Source: Petrolisthes cinctipes (Eukaryota > Arthropoda > Malacostraca > Decapoda > Porcellanidae). Taken from it: a DNA stretch of 64,000 nt. Numbering within the stretch: the stretch's first letter is position 1; each line of letters starts with the position of its first letter. Of the stretch, positions 55,601 through 64,000 are shown piece by piece. The translations under genes were made by a program, and so were the position numbers. Under the pieces are notes generated by a model that did not search any database, was not told the origin of the DNA, and saw only the letters and a program-made list of their open reading frames with translations. The DNA lies in assembly GCA_033782935.1 (NCBI GenBank), contig JAWQEG010000132.1, positions 620,001-684,000 of the forward strand. The letters run 5' to 3'.

Positions 55601-58600
55601 CGGGTACAGTAGATGCATGCACATATCGACTTTGGCACCCAAAATATCGATTTTTAGTATGTTTTCGGCGTATAATTTGAAAATATTCTAGCACTGAGTA
55701 GGCATGTACAGATCGCTTCTGGGACCCAAAAACATCGAATTTTCGGGGGTTTTGAGCCAGAATTTGGGATATAACCGGGTACAGAGGATGCATTCACATA
55801 TCGATTTTTTGCACCTAAAATATCGATTTTGAGCATGTTTTGGGTCTGTATCTTGAAAAAATTCTAGCAAGGAGTAGGCATGTACAGATAGCTTCTGGGA
55901 CCCAAAAATATCGAATTTTCGGGTGTTTTGAACCTGAATTTGGGATATAGACGGGTACAGAAGATGCATACATATATTGACTTTGGGCACCTAAAATATA
56001 GATTTTCAGCATGTTTTGGGCCTGTATTTTGAAAATACATTTACACGGAGTAGGCATGTACAAATCGCTTCTGGGACCCAAAAATATCGACTTTTCGGGT
56101 GTTTTGAGCCTGAATTTGAGATATAAACGGGTACAGAAAATGCATGCACATATCGACTTTGGTCACCTAAAATATCGATTTTGAGTATGTTTTGGGCCTG
56201 TATTTTGAAAATACTCTAACACGGAGTATGCATGTACAGATCGCTTCTGGGACACAAAAATATCGATTTTTTGGGTGTTTTGAGCCTGAATTTGAAATAT
56301 AAACGGGTGCAGAAGATGCATGCACATATCGACTTTGGACACCTAAAATATCGATTTGTAGCATGTTTTAAGCCTGTTTTTTGAAAACATTCTAGCACTG
56401 AGTAGACATGTACAGATCGCTTCTGCGACCCAAAAATATCGAATTTTCGGGTGTCTTGAATCTGAATTTGGGATATAGACGGGTACAGAAGATGCATACA
56501 CATATTGACTTTGGGCAGCTAAAATATCGATTTACAGCATGTTTTAGGCTTGTATTTTAAAAATACTCTAACACGGAGTATGCATGTACAGATGGCTTTT
56601 GGGACCCAAAAATATCGAATATTCGGGAGTTTTGAGTCTGAATTTGAGATATAAACGGGTACAGAAGATGCATGCACATATCGACTTTGGCACCCAAAAT
56701 ATCAATTTTGAGTATGTTTTGAGCCTGAGTTTTTAAAATACTCTAACAAGGAGTAGACACGTACAGATCGCTTCTGGGACCCAAATAAATCGAATTTTCG
56801 GTTGTTCTGAGCCTGAATTTGAGATATGAACAGGTACAGAAGATGCATGCACATATCGACTTCGGGCACCTAAAATCTCGATTTTCAGCAAGTTTTGGGC
56901 CTGTATTTTGAAAATACTCAAACACGGTGTAGACATGTACAGATCGCTTCTGGGACACAAAAATATCGATTTTTTAGGTGTTTTGAGCCTGAATTTGAGA
57001 TATAAACGGGTACAGAAGATGCATGCACATATCGACTTTGGCACCCAAAATATCGATTTTTAGTATGTTTTGGGCGTATAATTTGAAAATATTCTAGCAC
57101 TGAGTAGGCATGTACAGATCGCTTCTGGAACAAAAAATATCGAATTTTCGGGTGTTCTGAGCCAGAAATTGGGATATAACCGGGTACAGACGATGCATGC
57201 ACATATCGACTTTTTGCACCTAAAATATCGATTTTGTGCATGTTTTGTGTCTGTATCTTGAAAAAATTCTAGCAAGGAGTAGGCATGTACAGATCGCTTG
57301 TGGGACCCAAAATTATCGAATTTTCGGGTGTTTTCAACCTGAATTTGGGATATAGACGGATACCGAGGATGAATGCACATATCGTCATTTTGCACCTAAT
57401 ATATCGATTTTGAGCATGTTTTGGGCCTGTATTTTGAAAATACTCTAACACGGAGTAGGCATGTACAGATCGCTTCGGGGACCAAAAAATATCGAATTTT
57501 CGGGTGTTTTGAGCCTGAATTTGAGATATAAACGGGTACAGAAGATGCATGCACATTTCGACTTTTTGCACCTAAAATATCGATTTTGAGCATGTTTTGG
57601 GTCTGTAACTTGACAACATTCTAGCAAGAAGTAGGCATGTACAGATTGCTTCTAGGACCCAAAAATATCGAATTTTCGAGTGTTTTGAACCTGAATTTGA
57701 GATATAGACGGGTACAGAAGATGCATACACATATTGACTTTGGGCAGCTAAAATATCGAATTTCTGCATGTTTTAGCCCTGTATTTTGAAAATATTTTAA
57801 CACGAAGTATGCATGTACACATTTCTTTTGGGACCCAAAAATATCGAATATTCGGGTGTTTTGAGTCTGAATTTGAGATATAAACGGATACAGAAGATGC
57901 ATGCACATATCGACTTTGGGCACCCAAAATATCGATTTTGAGCATGTTTTGGGCCTGTATTTTTAAAATACTCTAACACAGAGTAGACACGTACAGATCG
58001 CGTCTGGAACCCAAATAAATCGAATTTTAGGGTGTTCTGAGCCTGAATTTGAAATATGAACGGATACAGAAGATGCATGCACATATCGACTTTGGGCACC
58101 TAAAATATCGATTTTCAGCATGTTTTGGGCCTGTATTTTGAAAATACTATAGCACGGTGTAGACATGTACAGATCGCTTCAGGGACACAAAAATATCGAT
58201 TTTTTGGGTGTTTTGAGCCCGAATTTGAGATATAAACGGGTTCAGAAAATGCATGCACATATCGACTTTGGACACCTAAAATATCGATTTATAGCATGTG
58301 TTAAGCCTGTATTTTAAAAACATTCTAGCACTGAGTAGGCATGTGCAGATTGCTTAAGGGACCCAAAAATATCGAATTTTCGGAGTTTTGAGCCTGAATT
58401 TGATATATAAACGGGTACAGAAGATGCATGCACATATCGACTTTTTGCACTTAAAATATCGATTTTGAGCATGTTTTGGGTCTGTATCTTGAACATATTC
58501 TAGCAAGGAGTAGGAATGTACAGATCGCTTCTGGGACACAAAATTATCGAATTTTTGGGTGTTTTGAACCTGAATTTGGGATATAGACGAATACAGAAGA

Positions 58601-59135
58601 TTCATGCACATATCGACTTTGGGCACCTAAAATATCGATTTTGAGCATGTTTTGGGCCTGTATTTTGAAAATACTATAGCACGGTGTAGACATGTACAGA
58701 TCGCTTCTGGGACCCAAAAATATCGATTTTTTGGGTGTTTTGAGCCTGAATTTGAGATATAAACGGGTACAGAAGATGCATGCACATATCGACTTTGGCA
58801 CCCAAAATATCGATTTTGAGCATGTTTTGGGTCTGTATCTTGAACATATTCTAGCAAGGAGTAGGAATGTACAGATCGCTTCTGGGACACAAAATTATCG
58901 AATTTTTGGGTGTTTTCAACCTGAATTTGGGATATAGACGGATACCGAGGATGAATGCACATATCGTCATTTTGCACCTAATATATCGATTTTGAGCATG
59001 TTTTGGGCCTGTATTTTGAAAATACTCTAACACGGAGTAGGCATGTACAGATCGCTTCGGGGACCAAAAAATATCGAATTTTCGGGTGTTTTGAGCCTGA
59101 ATTTGAGATATAAACGGGTACAGAAGATGCATGCA

Positions 59136-59487
59136 CATTTCGACTTTTTGCACCTAAAATATCGATTTTGAGCATGTTTTGGGACTGTAACTTGACAACA
59201 TTCTAGCAAGAAGTAGGCATGTATAGATTGCTTCTAGGACCCAAAAATATCGAATTTTCGAGTGTTTTGAACCTGAATTTGAGATATAGACGGGTACAGA
59301 AGATGCATACATATATTGACTTTGGGCAGCTAAAATATCGAATTTCTGCATGTTTTAGCCCTGTATTTTGAAAATATTCTAACACGAAGTATGCATGTAC
59401 ACATTTCTTTTGGGACCCAAAAATATCGAATATTCGGGTGTTTTGAGTCTGAATTTGAGATATAAACGGATACAGAAGATGCATGCA
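59136..59487. repeat. Two monomers absent from block copy 1
   Basis: These 352 bp sit between segments that are adjacent at about 34523 in copy 1. The same four-monomer order including them is present near 25752-26455, 29093-29796 and 53706-54409, so copy 1 most likely lost them. Confidence 0.8.
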
Positions 59488-61289
59488 CATATCGACTTTG
59501 GGCACCCAAAATATCGATTTTGAGCATGTTTTGGGCCTGTATTTTTAAAATACTCTAACACAGAGTAGACACGTACAGATCGCGTCTGGAACCCAAATAA
59601 ATCGAATTTTAGGGTGTTCTGAGCCTGAATTTGAAATATGAACGGATACAGAAGATGCATGCACATATCGACTTTGGGCACCTAAAATATCGATTTTCAG
59701 CATGTTTTGGGCCTGTATTTTTAAAATACTATAGCACGGTGTAGACATGTACAGATCGCTTCTGGGACACAAAAATATTTATTTTTTGGGTGTTTTGAGT
59801 CTGAATTTGAGATATAAACGGGTACAGAAGATGCATGCACATATCGACTTTTTGCACCTAAAATATCGATTTATAGCATGTTTTAAGCCTGTATTTTAAA
59901 AACATTCTACCACTGAGTAGGCATGTGCAGATCGCTTAAGGGACCCAAAAATATCGAATTTTCGGAGTTTTGAGCCTGAATTTGAGATATAAACGGGTAC
60001 AGAAGATGCATGCACATATCGACTTTTTGCACCTAAAATATCGATTTTGAGCATGTTTTGGGTCTGTATTTTGAAAAAATTCTAGCAAGGAGTAGGCATG
60101 TACAGATCGCTTCTGGGACCCAAAATTATCGAATTTTCTGGTGTTTTGAACCTGAATTTGGGATATAGACGGATACAGAAGATGCATGCACGTATCGACT
60201 TTTTGCACCTAAAATATCGATTTTGAGCATGTTTTGGGCCTGTATTTTGAAAATACTCTAATACGGAGTAGGCATGTACAGATCGCTTCGGGGACGCAAA
60301 AATATCGAATTTTCGGGTGTTTTGAGCCTGAATTTGAGATATAAACGGGTACAGAAGATGCATGCACATTTCGACTTTTTGCACCTAAAATATCGATTTT
60401 GAGCATGTTTTGGGTCTGTACCTTGAAAACATTCTAGCAAGAAGTAGGCATGTACAGATCGCTTCTGGAACCCAAATAAATCGAATTTTAGGGTGTTCTG
60501 AGCCTGAATTTGAGATATGAACGGATACAGAAGATGCATGCACATATCGACTTTGGGCACCTAAAATATCGATTTTGAGCATGTTTTGGGCCTGTATTTT
60601 GAAAATACTATAGCACGGTGTAGACATGTACAGATCGCTTCTGGGACACAAAAATTTCGATTTTTTGGGTGTTTTGAGCCTGAATTTGAGATATAAACGG
60701 GTACAGAAGATGCATGCACATATCGACTTTGGCACCCAAAATATCGATTTTTAGTATGTTTTGGGAGTATAATTTGAAAATATTCTAGCACTGAGTAGGC
60801 ATGTACAGATCGCTTCTGGGACCCAAAAATATCGAATTTTCGGGGGTTTTTACCCAGAATTTGGGATATAACCGGGTACATAGGATGCATGCACATATTG
60901 ACTTTTTGCACCTAAAATATCGATTTCAAGCATGTTTTGGGTCTGTATCTTGAAAACATTCTAGGAAGGAGTAGGCATGTAAAGGTCGCTTCTGGGACCC
61001 AAAAATACCGAATTTTCTGGTGTTTTGAACCAGAATGTGGGATATAGACGGGTACAGAAGATGCATACACATATTGACTTTGGGCACCTAAAATATAGAT
61101 TTTCAGCATTTTTTGGGCCTGTATTTTGAAAATACATTAACACGGAGTAGGCATGTACAGTTTGCTTCCGGGACCCAAAAATATCGACTTTTCGGGTGTT
61201 TTGAGCCTGAATTTGAGATATAAACGGGTACATAAGATGCATGCACATATCGACTTTGGGCACCTAAAATATAGATTTTGAGTATGTTT
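59488..61289. repeat. Ten-monomer module, second copy in block 2
   Basis: Counterpart of 34523-36324 at offset 24965, with no change noticed. Confidence 0.75.
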
Positions 61290-63520
61290 TTGGCCTGTAT
61301 TTTGAAAATACTCTAACACGGAGTATGCATGTACATATCGCTTCTGGGACACAAAAATATCGATTTTTGGGGGGTTTTGAGCCTGAATTTGAGATATAAA
61401 CGGGTACAGAAGATGCATTCACATATCGACTTTTCACACCTAAAATATCGATTTATAGCATGTTTTAAGCCTGTATTTTAAAAACAATCTACCACTGAGT
61501 AGGCATGTGCAGATCACTTAAGAGACCCAAAAGTATCGAATTTTCGGAGTTTTGAGCCTGAATTTGAGATATAAACGGGTACAGAAGATGCATGCACATA
61601 TCGACTTTTTGCACCTAAAATATCGATTTTTAGCATGTTTTGGGTCTGTATTTTGAAAAATTTCTAGCAATTAGTAGGCATGTACAGATCGCTTCTGGGA
61701 CCCAAAATTATCGAATTTTCTGGTGTTTTGAACCTGAATTTGGGATATAGACGGAAACAGAAGATGCATGCACGTATCGACTTTGGGCACCTAAAATATC
61801 GATTTTGAGCATGTTTTGGGCCTGTATTTTGAAAATACTCTAACACGGAGTAGGCATGTACATATCGCTTCGGGGACGCAAAAATATCGAATTTTCGGGT
61901 GTTTTGAGCCTGAATTTGAGATATAAACGGGTACAGAAGATGCATGCACATTTCGACTTTTTGCACCTAAAATATCGATTTTGAGCATGTTTTGGGTCTG
62001 TATCTTGAAAACATTCTAGCAAGAAGTAGGCATGTACAGATTGCTTCTGGGACCCAAAAATATCAAATTTTCGAGTGTTTTGAACCTGAATTTGGGATTT
62101 AACCGGGTACATAGGATGCATGCACATATTGACTTTTTGCACCTAAAATATCGATTTTGAGCATGTTTTGGGTCTGTATCTTGAAAACATTCTAGGAAGG
62201 AGTAGGCATGTACAGGTCACTTCTGGGACCCAAAAATACCGAATTTTCTGGTGTTTTGAACCTGAATTTGGGATATAGACGGGTACAGAAGATGCATACA
62301 CATATTGACTTTGGGCACCTAAAATATAGATTTTCAGCATGTTTTGGGCCTGTATTTTGAAAATACATTAACACGGAGTAGACACGTACAGATCGCGTCT
62401 GGAACCCAAATAAATCGAATTTTAGGGTGTTCTGAGCCTGAATTTGAGATATGAACAGGTACAGAAGATGCATGCACATATCGACTTCGGGCACCTAAAA
62501 TATCGATTTTCAGAAAGTTTTGGGCCTGTATTTTGAAAATACTCAAACACGGTGTAGACATGTACAGATCGCTTCTGGGACACAAAAATATCGATTTTTT
62601 AGGTGTTTTGAGCCTGAATTTGAGATATAAACGGGTACAGAAGATGCATGCACATATCGACTTTGGCACCCAAAATATCGATTTTTAGTATGTTTTGGGC
62701 GTATAATTTGAAAATATTCTAGCACTGAGTAGGCATGTACAGATCGCTTCTGGAACCCAAAAATATCGAATTTTCGGGTGTTTTGAACCAGAAATTGGGA
62801 TATAACCGGGTACAGACGATGCATGCACATATCGACTTTTTGCACCTAAAATATCGATTTTGAGCATGTTTTGTGTCTGTATCTTGAAAAAATTCTAGCA
62901 AGGAGTAGGCATGTACAGATCGCTTCTGGGACCCAAAATTATCGAATTTTCGGGTTTTTTCAACCTGAATTTGGGATATAGACGGATACCGAGGATGAAT
63001 GCACATATCGTCTTTTTGCACCTAATATATCGATTTTGAGCATGTTTTGGGCCTGTATTTTGAAAATACTCTAACACGGAGTAGGCATGTACAGATTGCT
63101 TCTAGGACCAAAAAATATCGAATTTTCGAGTGTTTTGAACCTGAATTTGAGATATAGACGGGTACAGAAGATGCATACACATATTGACTTTGGGCAGCTA
63201 AAATATCGAATTTCTGCATGTTTTAGCCCTGTATTTTGAAAATATTCTAACACGAAGTATGCATGTACACATTTCTTTTGGGACCCAAAAATATCGAATA
63301 TTCGGGTGTTTTGAGTCTGAATTTGAGATATAAACGGATACAGAAGATGCATGCACATATCGACTTTGGGCACCCAAAATATCGATTTTGAGCATGTTTT
63401 GGGCCTGTATTTTTAAAATACTCTAACACGGAGTAGACACGTACAGATCGCGTCTGGAACCCAAATAAATCGAATTTTAGGGTGTTCTGAGCCTGAATTT
63501 AAAATATGAACGGATACAGA

Positions 63521-63558
63521 AGATGCATGCACATATCGACTTTGGGCACCTAAAATAT
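63521..63558. other. Nine-monomer deletion junction
   Basis: The left flank follows copy 1 to about 38576 and the right flank follows it from 40161. Between them is a stretch beginning AGATGCATGCACATATCGAC that is identical at both source positions, so the crossover lies inside it. Confidence 0.8.
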
Positions 63559-64000
63559 AGATTTTGAGTATGTTTTGGGCCTGTATTTTGAAAATACTCT
63601 AACACGGAGTATGCATGTACATATCGCTTCTGGGACACAAAAATATCGATTTTTTGGGGGTTTTGAGCCTGAATTTGAGATATAAACGGGTACAGAAGAT
63701 GCATTCACATATCGACTTTTCACACCTAAAATATCGATTTATAGCATGTTTTAAGCCTGTATTTTAAAAACAATCTACCACTGAGTAGGCATGTGCAGAT
63801 CACTTAAGAGACCCAAAAGTATCGAATTTTCGGAGTTTTGAGCCTGAATTTGAGATATAAACGGGTACAGAAGATGCATGCACATATCGACTTTTTGCAC
63901 CTAAAATATCGATTTTTAGCATGTTTTTTGGTCTGTATTTTGAAAAATTTCTAGCAATTAGTAGGCATGTACAGATCGCTTCTGGGACCCAAAATTATCG

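Larger units (their letters stand above)
1..64000 (+). repeat. Satellite array, 176-bp monomer, about 364 head-to-tail copies
   Basis: The whole window is a single tandem array. Landmarks such as CATGTACAGATCGC, GATATAAACGGGTACAG and AAAATATCGATTTT recur every 175-177 bp from the first to the last base, always in the same order and orientation. The consensus I assembled by eye is 176 bp, about 40% G+C (71 of 176 by hand count), with seven CpG. Monomers differ mainly in the segment running from the GTATTTTGAAAATAC palindrome to CATGTACAG, where types such as TCTAACACGGAGTAGG, TCTAGCAAGGAGTAGG, TCTAGCACTGAGTAGG and TATAGCACGGTGTAGA alternate. No non-satellite sequence interrupts the array, and no stretch over 300 bases lacks the repeat. 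Monomer size and HOR organisation suggest a centromeric or pericentromeric role; that role is inferred, since sequence alone cannot show CENH3 occupancy. The family name is unknown to me. Confidence 0.98.
42734..64000. repeat. 24.6-kb block, copy 2 (runs past the window end)
   Basis: Copies 18121 onward at offset 24613 up to about 59135. It then carries two monomers (about 59136-59487) that copy 1 lacks, and follows copy 1 at offset 24965 up to about 63520. After a jump inside a shared 38-bp segment (63521-63558) it follows at offset 23380, so nine monomers (1585 bp) are missing. Base 64000 corresponds to 40620 of copy 1, so about 2.1 kb of the block would remain beyond the window. Confidence 0.9.

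Noticed and set aside
1..64000. Hundreds of other open frames of 60-162 codons, mainly on the minus strand
   Set aside because: The satellite has few stop codons on that strand. The frames overlap each other in several phases, share the same peptides, and disappear at single base changes, so none behaves as a gene.
1..64000. CRISPR array
   Set aside because: The period is 176 bp and the whole unit is repeated. There are no short direct repeats separated by unique spacers and no cas genes.
1..64000. Transposable element or viral insertion
   Set aside because: No terminal repeats, target-site duplications, polymerase-like frames or break in the 176-bp period were seen.
1..64000. rRNA, tRNA or telomere repeats
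   Set aside because: No conserved rRNA or tRNA segments and no TTTAGGG- or TTAGGG-type runs. All sequence is accounted for by the satellite.
1..64000. Naming the species or a published satellite family
   Set aside because: I cannot match the consensus to a remembered family with confidence. A search of satellite databases with the 176-bp consensus would decide it.

Overview
The window is one uninterrupted satellite-DNA array. From base 1 to base 64000 it consists of head-to-tail copies of a monomer of about 176 bp (175 to 177 bp in most copies), roughly 364 monomers, all in the same orientation. I found no protein-coding gene, RNA gene, transposable element, inversion or unique-sequence gap. 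The monomer length (about one nucleosome plus linker), the lack of interruptions and the layered higher-order repeats (HORs) are typical of the homogenised core of a eukaryotic centromere or pericentromere. A plant is my first guess, because many plant centromere satellites are 150-180 bp, but an animal is not excluded. I do not recognise the family and cannot name the species.

The order is layered. (1) The 176-bp monomer is an ancient dimer of two 88-bp half-units, with 59 of 88 positions identical in my ungapped hand alignment. Each half carries the same conserved boxes. (2) Bases 1-17839 hold five copies of a 30-monomer HOR (family A). One copy is full length (6159-11435, 5277 bp). Two are internally deleted (23-mer at 1-4047, 12-mer at 4048-6158). 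Two are joined by an 18-mer step (11436 to about 15100, then to 17839). (3) From 17840 the array changes to a second HOR landscape. It is built of modules that recur at 7, 19, 20, 21, 22, 40, 46 and 47 monomers, with short islands of family A inside. (4) The stretch 18121-42733 (24613 bp, about 140 monomers) is tandemly duplicated at once: base 42734 restarts the sequence of base 18121, and the second copy runs to the window end.

The two copies of the 24.6-kb block are almost identical. Comparing them in pieces I found five substituted bases, one two-monomer length difference (34523 against 59136-59487) and one nine-monomer length difference (38576-40160, missing at about 63521-63558). The duplication is therefore the youngest large event in the window, or else an assembly artefact that needs excluding. 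Many short open frames occur, mostly on the minus strand, but they are by-products of the repeat: the same peptides recur wherever the repeat does, and 176 is not a multiple of three. I annotate none as genes. The interest lies in the architecture of the array: the dimeric monomer, a palindrome with a variable centre, helically spaced A/T tracts, and a readable record of amplification and deletion steps.
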